A stretch of DNA of 64,000 bases, from contig NZ_AXAI01000014.1 in the NCBI RefSeq assembly GCF_000472425.1, positions 62,168 through 126,167 on the forward strand, written 5' to 3'. Below are positions 17,884 through 25,368 of the stretch, piece by piece (the stretch's first letter is position 1; each line of letters begins with the position of its first letter). Source of the DNA: Bradyrhizobium sp. Tv2a-2. GTDB taxonomy: Bacteria; Pseudomonadota; Alphaproteobacteria; Rhizobiales; Xanthobacteraceae. A program made the translations under genes and the position numbers. The notes under the pieces are model-generated. The model searched no databases. It was not told the DNA's origin and was given only the letters and a program-made list of their open reading frames with translations.

Positions 17884-18909
17884 ATGAAAAGGACGGTGAT
17901 TACCGCTGCGGGCTTGTTCGCGGCATTGACTTTCACTGGGATTTGCACGGCATCCGCCGCGACGCTGGACTCCGTGAAACAGCGGGGCACGCTGGTCTGC
18001 GGCGTCTCGACCGGCTTTGCCGGCTTCTCGGCGCCGGACTCGCAAGGCAACTTCAAGGGCCTCGACGTAGATTATTGTCGCGCGCTCGCCGCCGGCGTGC
18101 TTGGCGATCCGAACAAGGTGCGCTATGTCGCGCTCACCGCGCAGAACCGCTTCACCGCGTTGCAGTCGGGCGAGATCGACGTGCTCTACCGCAACTCGAC
18201 CGAGACCTTTCTACGCGGCACCACGTTGGGCCTGCGGCAAGGGCCGATCAATTTCTACGACGGCCAGGGTTTTGTGGTGCGCAAGGATGCCGGCGTGAAG
18301 GACCTGAAAGGCCTCAATGGCGCAACCGTCTGCGTCGCGCAGGGCACGACGCATGAGGTGACGCTCGGCGATTATGGCCGCGCCAACAATATCGACTGGA
18401 AGCCGCTGGTGTTCGATCGGGTCGACACCATGTACCAGACTTTCTTCGGCGGCCGCTGCGATGCCATGACCCAGGATGCCTCGGCGCTGGCCGGCGCGGT
18501 CGCGACCGCGGCGCCCAATGCGGCCGACTATGTCGTGCTGCCAATCACCATCAGCAAGGAGCCGCTGGGGCCGTTCACGCGCAATGGCGACGAGGTTTGG
18601 AGCGATATCATCACCTGGCTGCACTATGGCCTGATCGAGGCCGAAGAGCTCGGCGTAACCCAGGCGAATACAGATGAGATGGCGAAGTCCCCGACTCCCG
18701 CGGTACAGCGGCTGCTCGGCGCCTCCGGCGATCTCGGCGCACGGCTCGGCCTCGACAACAAATGGCTGTTGCAGGCGATCAAGGCCGGCGGCAATTACGG
18801 CGAGATCTTCGAGCGCAACGTCGGCCAGGCGAGCCCCCTGAAGCTCGAGCGCGGCCTCAACGCGCTCTGGACCAAGGGCGGCCTGATGTACGCGGTACCC
18901 TTCAAGTAA
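17884..18909 (+). CDS. Amino-acid ABC transporter periplasmic binding protein, AapJ-like
   Basis: A 341-residue type II solute-binding protein with a clear signal peptide (residues 1-25, ending ASA). The start of the mature domain, TLDSVKQRGTLVCGVSTGFA, and GLDVDYCRALAAGVLGD are typical of the general L-amino-acid binding proteins AapJ/BztA. The start has GGGGAG upstream. It is the presumed binding partner of the divergent AapQ- and AapM-like permeases. It is co-transcribed with an aminotransferase upstream (15-base gap) and a racemase downstream, so this copy may be more specialised than the housekeeping Aap system. Confidence 0.85.
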   Translation: MKRTVITAAGLFAALTFTGICTASAATLDSVKQRGTLVCGVSTGFAGFSAPDSQGNFKGLDVDYCRALAAGVLGDPNKVRYVALTAQNRFTALQSGEIDVLYRNSTETFLRGTTLGLRQGPINFYDGQGFVVRKDAGVKDLKGLNGATVCVAQGTTHEVTLGDYGRANNIDWKPLVFDRVDTMYQTFFGGRCDAMTQDASALAGAVATAAPNAADYVVLPITISKEPLGPFTRNGDEVWSDIITWLHYGLIEAEELGVTQANTDEMAKSPTPAVQRLLGASGDLGARLGLDNKWLLQAIKAGGNYGEIFERNVGQASPLKLERGLNALWTKGGLMYAVPFK

Positions 18910-18962
18910 CAACAGCGGGCGGTGCGCATCCCCGGCCACCGCTTCGCTCCGAGACCGACGAC

Positions 18963-19595
18963 ATGCGCATTGCCCTGATCCACGCCCTGAAACATTCGCC
19001 GGCACCGATCGCCGCCTCCTTCGCTGCGCTCTGGCCGGAGCCTGCGCTGATGAATCTGCTCGACGACAGCCTCTCCGCCGATCTCGCGCGCGACGGCCGG
19101 CTGACCGATGCGATGACCGAGCGCTTCCTCGCCCTCGGCCGCTATGCCGCCGGGACCGGCGCTGACGGCATTCTCTTCACCTGCTCGGCCTTCGGCCCCT
19201 GCATTGAGGCGGTGGCGCGCGCGCATGCGCCGATGCCGGTGCTCAAGCCCAATGAAGCCATGATCGAACAGGCGGTGGCGCGCGGCCGCCGCATCGGCCT
19301 GCTCTCGACCTTCGGGCCAACGCTTGCCTCGATGCCGCGCGAGTTTCCATCGTCGGTCGAGATCGTGCCAAAACTCGCCGGGGGCGCGCTGTCCGCACTC
19401 GACCGCGGCGACCGCACGACACATGACCGGCTGGTCGCGGAAGCGTCAAAGGACCTCTGCGACTGCGACGTCATCGCGCTCGCGCAGTACAGCATGGCGC
19501 CGGCGGCAACACTGGTCGCAGAAGCCACGGGAAAGCCGGTGCTGACGACTCCGGACAGCGCGGTGGAAAAGTTGAAGCGACTGCTCGCCGGCTAG
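18963..19595 (+). CDS. Asp/Glu/hydantoin racemase family protein
   Basis: A 210-residue protein of the aspartate/glutamate/hydantoin racemase family. The first catalytic cysteine is in LFTCSAFGPC and the second candidate is in DLCDCDVIALAQ, at the expected spacing for the two-base cysteine mechanism. It would interconvert enantiomers of the amino acid handled by this operon. The ATG at 18963 follows the binding-protein stop by 53 bases; an upstream extension overlaps that gene and is rejected. The stop codon abuts a dispersed repeat. Confidence 0.8.
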   Translation: MRIALIHALKHSPAPIAASFAALWPEPALMNLLDDSLSADLARDGRLTDAMTERFLALGRYAAGTGADGILFTCSAFGPCIEAVARAHAPMPVLKPNEAMIEQAVARGRRIGLLSTFGPTLASMPREFPSSVEIVPKLAGGALSALDRGDRTTHDRLVAEASKDLCDCDVIALAQYSMAPAATLVAEATGKPVLTTPDSAVEKLKRLLAG

Positions 19596-19693
19596 AGAGT
19601 TTTCGAGCGAAGTGGGAACCGGTTCGCGTGAAGAAAACGACTCAAAACAAGAATCTAGAGCTCCGGTTCTGATTCAATCAGAACCGGAAATGC
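19594..19693 (+). repeat. Dispersed repeat type A, copy 2
   Basis: About 100 bases nearly identical to 10600-10700. The closing palindrome is perfect with 12-base arms: CCGGTTCTGATT (19663-19674), one base, AATCAGAACCGG (19676-19687). It begins within the racemase stop codon and covers the last codons and stop of the convergent TetR gene, whose TGA lies exactly at the centre of the palindrome. Confidence 0.85.
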
Positions 19694-20375
19694 CCGAGCG
19701 CGGCTTGCCGCATCCCTGCAAGAACAACTTCGCGCAGGCCGCGACGCGCTGCTCGAGCTGCTCGCGGGCCGGCGCGGGCGCGTGGCCGAACATCACGGCG
19801 CGCTGCGGCTGCATCGCGAGCATGCCGAGCAACATGCCGGCGGCAGCATCGGCATCGTCGACCGCCAGGAGCCCGCGCTTGTGCTGCGTGCGCAGCCATG
19901 ACGCCAGCGTGTGCTGGGTCGGCGTGATCGCCTTGTAAAAGAAGGTCTCGGCGATATCGGGAAACTTGTCGCTGTCGGACAAGATCATCCGCTGCAAGGC
20001 GATCACGTCGGGGGCGAGGATCAGTTCGCCGCAGACCATGAGCGCGTCGCGCAGCGCGGCCTCGATGTCCCTGCCCTCGCAGGCGCGCAGGCGCACCACC
20101 GAGGCGAAGCGGTCGATCCGCTCCGTGATCATCGCCTCGAACAGCGCGGCCTTGTTCGGGACCAGGCGATAAAGCGTCTTGGTGGAGATACCGGCGGCGC
20201 GCGCCACGCTCTCCATATTCGTCGCAGCATAGCCGCTCGCCGCGAACTCGCGCCGCGCAGTGTCAAAGATGATGGCGCGCGTCTCCTCGTCGGAGCGCGC
20301 CTGCGGCCGCCCGCGGCCACGCCGCTCTCCTCCGGCCGCGTCCTCGGGGTGTGCTTTGGTCTTGCTGATCGTCAT
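19674..20375 (-). CDS. TetR family transcriptional regulator
   Basis: A 233-residue repressor with a TetR helix-turn-helix at about 30-75 (AREFAASGYAATNMESVARA followed by AGISTKTLYR). A basic, low-complexity 25-residue N terminus precedes it. It is divergent from an HlyD-MFS efflux pair, with a perfect palindrome in the 154-base gap, so it probably represses the pump and is relieved by a toxic substrate. The last five residues (ISGSD) are encoded by the type A repeat, which also provides the stop codon. Confidence 0.88.
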   Translation of the reverse strand: MTISKTKAHPEDAAGGERRGRGRPQARSDEETRAIIFDTARREFAASGYAATNMESVARAAGISTKTLYRLVPNKAALFEAMITERIDRFASVVRLRACEGRDIEAALRDALMVCGELILAPDVIALQRMILSDSDKFPDIAETFFYKAITPTQHTLASWLRTQHKRGLLAVDDADAAAGMLLGMLAMQPQRAVMFGHAPAPAREQLEQRVAACAKLFLQGCGKPRSGISGSD

Positions 20376-20398
20376 AACGAGCCATGCTTTTAGATGAT

Positions 20399-20420
20399 GA
20401 CTGTCATTCTATTGACAGTC
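20399..20420. promoter_or_regulatory. Palindromic TetR operator candidate
   Basis: GACTGTCA (20399-20406), 6-base spacer, TGACAGTC (20413-20420), perfect inverted repeat. It is 24 bases upstream of the tetR start and overlaps the predicted -35 element of the efflux operon, the usual position for repression. Confidence 0.65.
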
Positions 20421-20439
20421 CAAATATGCGGTCTATTTT
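20412..20439 (+). promoter_or_regulatory. Predicted promoter of the efflux operon
   Basis: A perfect TTGACA (20412-20417) is followed after 16 bases by TATTTT (20434-20439), four of six matches to the -10 consensus. The hlyD-like start is at 20530 with AGAGG before it. Confidence 0.5.
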
Positions 20440-20529
20440 GGAAAACGTCAAGTTTCCTAATTCGATTGCCGCCAGAAAAATCAAAATTCCGCTTTTCCGG
20501 CAATGAGTTGAGCCAAAAGAGGACCGCCC

Positions 20530-21747
20530 ATGAGCCGCCATTCAACGTCTTTCGAGGCCGAGCAGAAGGTTCCGGCCGAGATTATCCAGAAGCTGGTGAC
20601 TGACGCGCCTGCCGCAAGTGAGGCTGCGACGGTTGCGCCGAAGGTTTCAAAAAGGGACCGAATCCGGCGGCTGTTGATGGCAGGAGCCGCCGTCGCCGTG
20701 CTTGCCGGAGCATCCTGGTACGGCTGGGAGTACTGGACCGTCGGCCGCTTCCAGGTCTCCACCGATGACGCGTATGTGAAGGCCGACAACACCACCATTG
20801 CGCCGAAAGTCTCCGGCTATCTCCATGAAGTGCTGGTCGGCGATAACGAACAGGTGAAGGCCGGCCAGGTACTGGCGCGGATCGACGATCGGGATTACGC
20901 GGTCGCGCTCGAGCAGGCTCGGGCCGACGTCGCCGCGGCCGAGGCCGCGGTTACCAGCAAGCGCGCCCAGCTCGACGTGCAACAGTCGGTAATCGACGCC
21001 GCCAGGGCGACACTCGACGTCGATACCGCCTCGGCCACCTTCACCAAGCAGGAAAACAAGCGCTACACCGACCTTGCCGCCACCGGCTATGGTAGTGTGC
21101 AGAACGCGCAGGCCGCGCAATCGCGCGATGCCGGCGCGCTCGCCGCGATCGCGCGCGACAAGGCGAACATCGCCTCAGCCACCAGTCAAGTCGAACTGCT
21201 GAAGGCCGAGATCAACCAGACGATCGCTGCGGTGGCGCGGTCCAAGGCGCTGCAGCAGCAGGCTGAGCTCAACCTCTCCTATACGACCATCGTCGCGCCG
21301 ATCGACGGCGTGGTCGGCAACCGCACGCTGCGCGCCGGCCAATATGTGCAGGCCGGCACGCAATTGATGTCGCTGGTGCCGGCGAGCGGCGCCTATGTGA
21401 TCGCGAACTACAAGGAGACGCAGCTCACCGACGTGCAGGCCGGCCAGGCCGTCGACATCGAGGTCGACATGTTCCCTGGCAAGGTCGTGCACGGCCATGT
21501 CGATAGCCTCGCTCCCGCAAGCGGCCAGGAATTCGCGCTGCTGCCGCCGGACAACGCCACCGGCAATTTCACCAAGGTGGTGCAGCGCATTCCCGTCAAG
21601 ATCGCGCTGGATGCGTCCAGTGCGGAGCTTCGTCCGGGCATGTCGGTGATCCCGACCATCCAGACGCAGAAGCAGCAGCCGGCTTCGGCAAGCGCGCCAC
21701 ATCACGTCGCGCAAACCAGCGTCGCGCTGCTCGCTTCCAAGAAGTGA
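20530..21747 (+). CDS. HlyD/EmrA-family membrane fusion protein
   Basis: A 405-residue periplasmic adaptor. One transmembrane anchor lies at about 48-70 (LLMAGAAVAVLAGASWYGW). The lipoyl half-motifs are STDDAYVKADNTTIAPKVSG and YTTIVAPIDGVVGNRTLRAG, separated by a long Ala/Gln-rich helical hairpin (about 120-250). It bridges the inner-membrane pump encoded next and an outer-membrane TolC-type channel not found here. Start follows AAGAGGACC. Confidence 0.9.
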   Translation: MSRHSTSFEAEQKVPAEIIQKLVTDAPAASEAATVAPKVSKRDRIRRLLMAGAAVAVLAGASWYGWEYWTVGRFQVSTDDAYVKADNTTIAPKVSGYLHEVLVGDNEQVKAGQVLARIDDRDYAVALEQARADVAAAEAAVTSKRAQLDVQQSVIDAARATLDVDTASATFTKQENKRYTDLAATGYGSVQNAQAAQSRDAGALAAIARDKANIASATSQVELLKAEINQTIAAVARSKALQQQAELNLSYTTIVAPIDGVVGNRTLRAGQYVQAGTQLMSLVPASGAYVIANYKETQLTDVQAGQAVDIEVDMFPGKVVHGHVDSLAPASGQEFALLPPDNATGNFTKVVQRIPVKIALDASSAELRPGMSVIPTIQTQKQQPASASAPHHVAQTSVALLASKK

Positions 21748-21789
21748 CCTGAAAATCAGAACTGAAAAGTATGAGACAAAGGTGATGCC

Positions 21790-23415
21790 ATGTCAGACCT
21801 TGCGCTCTCGACCTCTCCCGCGACCTCCCCTCGGCGTCCCGTGGCCGTCGCTGTAGCCCCCACTCCGGACCGCGCAAGTGCCGCAGTCTGGATCGCGGTC
21901 ATGGCCGCCATGATCGGCGCGTTCATGGCCATCCTGAACATCCAGATCACCAATGCCTCGCTGCTCAATATCGAGGGCGGCATCGGCACCGGCGTCGACA
22001 ACGGCTCCTGGATCTCGACTTCGTATCTAATCGGCGAGATCGTGGTGATCCCGCTGACCGACTATCTCAGCCGGATGTTCTCTTTCCGCAACGTGATCCT
22101 CTCGTTTGCAACGCTGTTTGCCGCCTTCTCCGTCGCCTGTGCCTTCACCCATGACCTGCCCTCGATGATCGCGATGCGCGGTTTCCAGGGCTTTTTCGGC
22201 GGCGTCCTGATCCCGATGGCGTTTACGATGGTTTTCACCAAGCTGCCGAAGGCGCAGCAGCCGATCGGCCTGGCGATGTTCGCGCTCGCGGTGACCTTTG
22301 CGCCTGCGATCGGCCCGACCATCGGCGGCTATCTCACGGAAAATTACGGTTGGCAGACCATCTTCTTCGTCAATGTCATTCCGACCATCGTGATGGTCAC
22401 GATTCTTTACCTCACGCTGGACCGCCAGCCGATGCAGCTTGGCCTCCTCGCCGAGGGCGACTGGTTCGGCATCGTAACCATGGCAGTCGGCCTTGCCTCG
22501 CTGCAGGCCGTGCTGGAGGAAGGCAACAAGGACGACTGGTTCGGCTCGCCCTTCATCGTCAAGCTCGCGATTGTCGCAGTCGTCAGCCTCACGCTGTTCG
22601 TCATCAACGAGCTGCTGGTCGAGAAACCGCTGGTGCGCCTGCGCCTGCTGACCCGCCGCAGCTTCGGGCTCGGCACCGTCTCGGCCGTGTTCCTCGGCTT
22701 TGCGCTGTTCGGCTCGGTCTATCTGCTGCCGGCCTATCTCGGCCAGGTGCAGCGCTACAATGCCGAGCAGATCGGCGCCGTGCTGGCCTGGACCGGCCTG
22801 CCGCAGCTCATCCTCATCCCGCTGGTGCCGAAGCTCATGCAGCGGTTCGATATCCGCTACATCGCTTTTGCAGGCCTCAGTCTGTTCGCGCTGAGCTCAT
22901 TCATGAACATCGAGATGTCGCTCGACTATTCCGGCGACCAGCTGTTCCTGCCGAACATCGTGCGCGCCATCGGCCAGGCACTGACGCTCGCACCCCTAAG
23001 CGCCATCTCGCTTGGCAGCGTGGCACCGCAGGATGCGGCGGCGGCCTCCGGCATCTCCAACATGATGCGCAATCTCGGCGGCGCCATTGGCACGGCGCTG
23101 CTCTCGACCATCGTCACCAAGCGCGAGCAGTTTCACTCCAATATCATCGGGCAATCGGTCCACCTCGGCCGCGAGGAGGTGCGCAGCCGGATCGCCGATT
23201 TGACCAATTACTTCACCGCCCATGGCGTGACCGACCCGACGGCCGCGCAGCACCAGGCCATCGTCGCGCTCGGCAACATAGTCAAACGCCAGGCACTGGT
23301 GATGGGCTTCAGCGACGCCTTTGCGGTGATCGGTATCGTGCTCATCATCGCAGGCATCGCCATCCTGCTGACGGGCAAGCCCCAGGGGACTGCAGCGGGC
23401 GGCGGTGGTCATTGA
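21790..23415 (+). CDS. DHA2-family MFS multidrug transporter, EmrB-like
   Basis: A 541-residue proton-driven exporter of the 14-TM DHA2 family. The first helix carries IGAFMAILNIQITNASL, matching the DHA2 motif (LDxTIVNVAL type). Further signatures are SYLIGEIVVIPLTDYLSR, and MAFTMVFTKLPKAQQ with FAPAIGPTIGGYL for the antiporter motif C. It is 42 bases downstream of the HlyD partner. With the upstream TetR gene this is a standard regulated EmrAB-type pump for toxic hydrophobic compounds. Confidence 0.9.
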   Translation: MSDLALSTSPATSPRRPVAVAVAPTPDRASAAVWIAVMAAMIGAFMAILNIQITNASLLNIEGGIGTGVDNGSWISTSYLIGEIVVIPLTDYLSRMFSFRNVILSFATLFAAFSVACAFTHDLPSMIAMRGFQGFFGGVLIPMAFTMVFTKLPKAQQPIGLAMFALAVTFAPAIGPTIGGYLTENYGWQTIFFVNVIPTIVMVTILYLTLDRQPMQLGLLAEGDWFGIVTMAVGLASLQAVLEEGNKDDWFGSPFIVKLAIVAVVSLTLFVINELLVEKPLVRLRLLTRRSFGLGTVSAVFLGFALFGSVYLLPAYLGQVQRYNAEQIGAVLAWTGLPQLILIPLVPKLMQRFDIRYIAFAGLSLFALSSFMNIEMSLDYSGDQLFLPNIVRAIGQALTLAPLSAISLGSVAPQDAAAASGISNMMRNLGGAIGTALLSTIVTKREQFHSNIIGQSVHLGREEVRSRIADLTNYFTAHGVTDPTAAQHQAIVALGNIVKRQALVMGFSDAFAVIGIVLIIAGIAILLTGKPQGTAAGGGGH

Positions 23416-23435
23416 CCTGCTGTCGCCGGTTGCGC

Positions 23436-23483
23436 CCGGTTAGCGCAACGGCCCTTCCTCCAAAGGGCTGCGGCGCTAACCGG
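23436..23483. terminator. Long stem-loop between convergent genes
   Basis: Outer arms CCGGTTAGCG (23436-23445) and CGCTAACCGG (23474-23483) are perfect, with an inner GCCCTT/AAGGGC stem. It lies between the MFS gene stop and the end of a convergent small gene. No T-run follows, so it is a transcript-end or processing hairpin rather than a classic terminator. Confidence 0.45.
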
Positions 23484-23492
23484 CTGCCTCGA

Positions 23493-23633
23493 CTAGATGC
23501 GCGTGATCGGGTGCGCGACCGATGAAGCCGCGATGTGCACTTGCCTGATCGTCGTCACCGCCGCGATGCTTGCAGTAATTCCAAAAGCGACGATGAGAGC
23601 GATCAGAACACGTTGGGCTCTTCTGACTCTCAT
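23493..23633 (-). CDS. 46-residue single-span membrane peptide
   Basis: A very short gene: a basic start MRVRRAQR, one hydrophobic segment VLIALIVAFGITASIAAVTT, and a short tail. The ATG at 23633 is preceded by AAAGGGA. Length and layout suit a small membrane protein or an uncleaved signal-anchor peptide. It ends near a long stem-loop. Function unknown, and a spurious frame cannot be excluded. Confidence 0.4.
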   Translation of the reverse strand: MRVRRAQRVLIALIVAFGITASIAAVTTIRQVHIAASSVAHPITRI

Positions 23634-23638
23634 GATAT

Positions 23639-23821
23639 CTATCCCTTTCGGTACAGAGCCAGCGGGGACACCTCCCCGTCCAGCCAATCTTGCTCGTTGG
23701 CCAACGCCCTCCATGCGTTTGCCATTCGCATGTAGCGCCTGAACGCCGGCTGGCCTTCGGCTCCCTCGGCGAGCTGCAGACAATTGTCGGCGTTCTCTCG
23801 CAATAAGTCTGACTGCTTCAT
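23639..23821 (-). CDS. Small conserved-type rhizobial protein (60 aa)
   Basis: A 60-residue soluble protein: MKQSDLLRENADNCLQLAEG, an Arg/Tyr/Met-rich middle, then ANAWRALANEQDWLDGEVSP. I recognise the pattern DLLRENADNCxxLAE...WRALAxEQDWLDGE as a common small family in Bradyrhizobium genomes without assigned function. Probably one short helical hairpin. It is five bases upstream of the 46-residue membrane peptide on the same strand, so the two may be co-transcribed. Confidence 0.6.
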   Translation of the reverse strand: MKQSDLLRENADNCLQLAEGAEGQPAFRRYMRMANAWRALANEQDWLDGEVSPLALYRKG

Positions 23822-24214
23822 GCCAAAAACGTAGTGACGAAGCGCACAGAGCTCAACCATTCATTAAATGATCTTAAGGTGGCACCGGCGCACCGTTTCA
23901 CTCGACATTTGTTGGAACCATCGGCTTCGACACGCGTATGCCCCATGCTTCCGGCGCCGATCCCCCCTGTCACGCCGGGAGCACTCCGTGTGGAAGGGCG
24001 GTCCTGGCGTCCGATGCCCCCTCGATGCCGGGGCCGCTCCACATGGAGGCCAGCAAAAGAACGCAGATTGACGATGCCGGCGCAGCAAGCAACGTTCCTC
24101 CTTCACAAGCCCTCGATTTCGCGATCTCGAACGATCAGACGTTCGTATTGAGTCTGGAACTGCGGCCGGCGACAACAGTTGGCCCCCGTGTGATCCAACG
24201 AGGAGTTCCACCTC
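23822..24214. other. 393-base region without recognised gene
   Basis: Lies between a minus-strand small gene and a plus-strand small gene, so it should hold both promoters. Several overlapping open frames exist on both strands, but none has family-like content. No palindrome longer than a few bases was noticed. Confidence 0.5.
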
Positions 24215-24490
24215 ATGATGAAGAGCAGACTGACGATCGCGGCGCTTGTGATTGCGGGTCTCGCAGGTTCGCCCTTTGCTGCGTCCGCGAAGATGCATAA
24301 GCAGACCAAGCATCCAACTTCGTCCTCGACGAATTCGTCGACAACCACCGGCGCCAACATGAAGTCTTCGACCGGCATGAAGTCTTCGACCGGCGCGACG
24401 AGCCCGAGCATGCGCGGCAACGCATCGAGCGAAGGCAATGTCGGCCCCGGCACCACCAACAACAACGGGCCGGCCGCCGGCGGACGTTAA
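24215..24490 (+). CDS. Small secreted Ser/Thr/Asn-rich protein
   Basis: A 91-residue protein with a good signal peptide (MMKSRLTIAALVIAGLAGSP, cleavage near ASA). The mature part is low-complexity, rich in S, T, N, G and K and probably disordered. An exact 18-base tandem duplication (24359-24376 and 24377-24394) encodes MKSSTG twice. The start follows GAGGAG. A strong terminator closes the gene 30 bases downstream, so it is a stand-alone transcript. Function unknown. Confidence 0.65.
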   Translation: MMKSRLTIAALVIAGLAGSPFAASAKMHKQTKHPTSSSTNSSTTTGANMKSSTGMKSSTGATSPSMRGNASSEGNVGPGTTNNNGPAAGGR

Positions 24491-24519
24491 CACCCGGCAC
24501 GACGTTTTTGCCGACAAGC

Positions 24520-24545
24520 AAAAGCCCCGCAACCGCGGGGCTTTT
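24520..24545 (+). terminator. Strong rho-independent terminator
   Basis: An 11-base perfect stem AAAAGCCCCGC (24520-24530) / GCGGGGCTTTT (24535-24545) with loop AACC, ending in T's and followed by CCTTTTT. Confidence 0.85.
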
Positions 24546-24689
24546 CCTTTTTCGGAAAGTCGCGCTTGCCTCCGGCAGTCCGAGCTCAGCGATCTCGCGC
24601 TTTTCAACGCCGTGCGACGGGCCAAATGGAACAAGAATGTTCGTCCGCCGTTGCGGCCATGGTGCCGATCACACAATGAGGAGTAAGTC

Positions 24690-25100
24690 ATGTGCGACTA
24701 TAGCCTTCATGCCGTGGCCTTCCGGCCGGCAGAAGCATCCGAGGTCCTCGTGTCCAGCAGGTTCCCGGGAACCAATACCCGCGGGTTCGCCTCGCCCACC
24801 GATCCCACGGTCGCGGTTTGCCTGCGTCCCGGGACCGAGATTGCCTTCGAGCAGAATGCCGTGACGCAGGGCGTGATTTTCCGTCGGAAGGTCGGCGCGA
24901 CGCTGGCGCGCTTCCGGCAGATCGACCTCGACAAGCCGGCGCAGCATCACGATGCGCTGGAGTTTTCCAACGGCAAGATCGTCAAGCTGACCGACCTCAT
25001 CCCGGGCCAGCGCGCGCGTGTCGTGCAGCTCCCGGCCGATCGCGCCCTCAAGCGCACGGCGACCGAGCGGCCGGCCGTGCTCGACATTCCGCTGACCTGA
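24690..25100 (+). CDS. Conserved-type hypothetical protein (MCDYSL family)
   Basis: A 136-residue soluble protein beginning MCDYSLHAVAFRPAEASEVL. The MCDYSLxxVxxRPA start is one I associate with an uncharacterised alphaproteobacterial family. It is followed by small beta-rich stretches (AVCLRPGTEIAF, RQIDLDKPAQHHDALEFSNG). No catalytic motif stands out; Cys2 and Cys44 are the only cysteines. GAGGAGTAAG precedes the start, so the start is secure. It appears to be a single-gene transcript. Confidence 0.7.
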   Translation: MCDYSLHAVAFRPAEASEVLVSSRFPGTNTRGFASPTDPTVAVCLRPGTEIAFEQNAVTQGVIFRRKVGATLARFRQIDLDKPAQHHDALEFSNGKIVKLTDLIPGQRARVVQLPADRALKRTATERPAVLDIPLT

Positions 25101-25135
25101 ACCTATCGGACTTCCGAGTTTTTTCGCGAAGCTGT

Positions 25136-25158
25136 GAGCCGCCATCAATTGGCGGCTC
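25136..25158 (+). terminator. Stem-loop after the MCDYSL gene
   Basis: Perfect 9-base arms GAGCCGCCA (25136-25144) and TGGCGGCTC (25150-25158) with a 5-base loop, 36 bases after the stop. The downstream sequence is not T-rich, so termination strength is uncertain. Confidence 0.45.
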
Positions 25159-25368
25159 ATCGCGTTTCGCCGGCGCGAATTCATCTGGCGCACCGCCTCA
25201 CAATGCGGCGCTCGCGCAATGATTTCATCGACGAAGACCAGCTTCCGCGCATCTGCTGAAGCCGCGTTCACATGGCGCGGTGCGAGATGCGTATTCAGGC
25301 GCGCTCTGTCGCAGGAACAATGAAGCCTCGGCCGCGTTCGAAATTCGACGTAATGCGGAGTCTTCACC

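Noticed and set aside
24359..24394. 18-base tandem repeat considered as a CRISPR or minisatellite
   Set aside because: Only two units without spacers, inside a coding frame; it is a short coding duplication.
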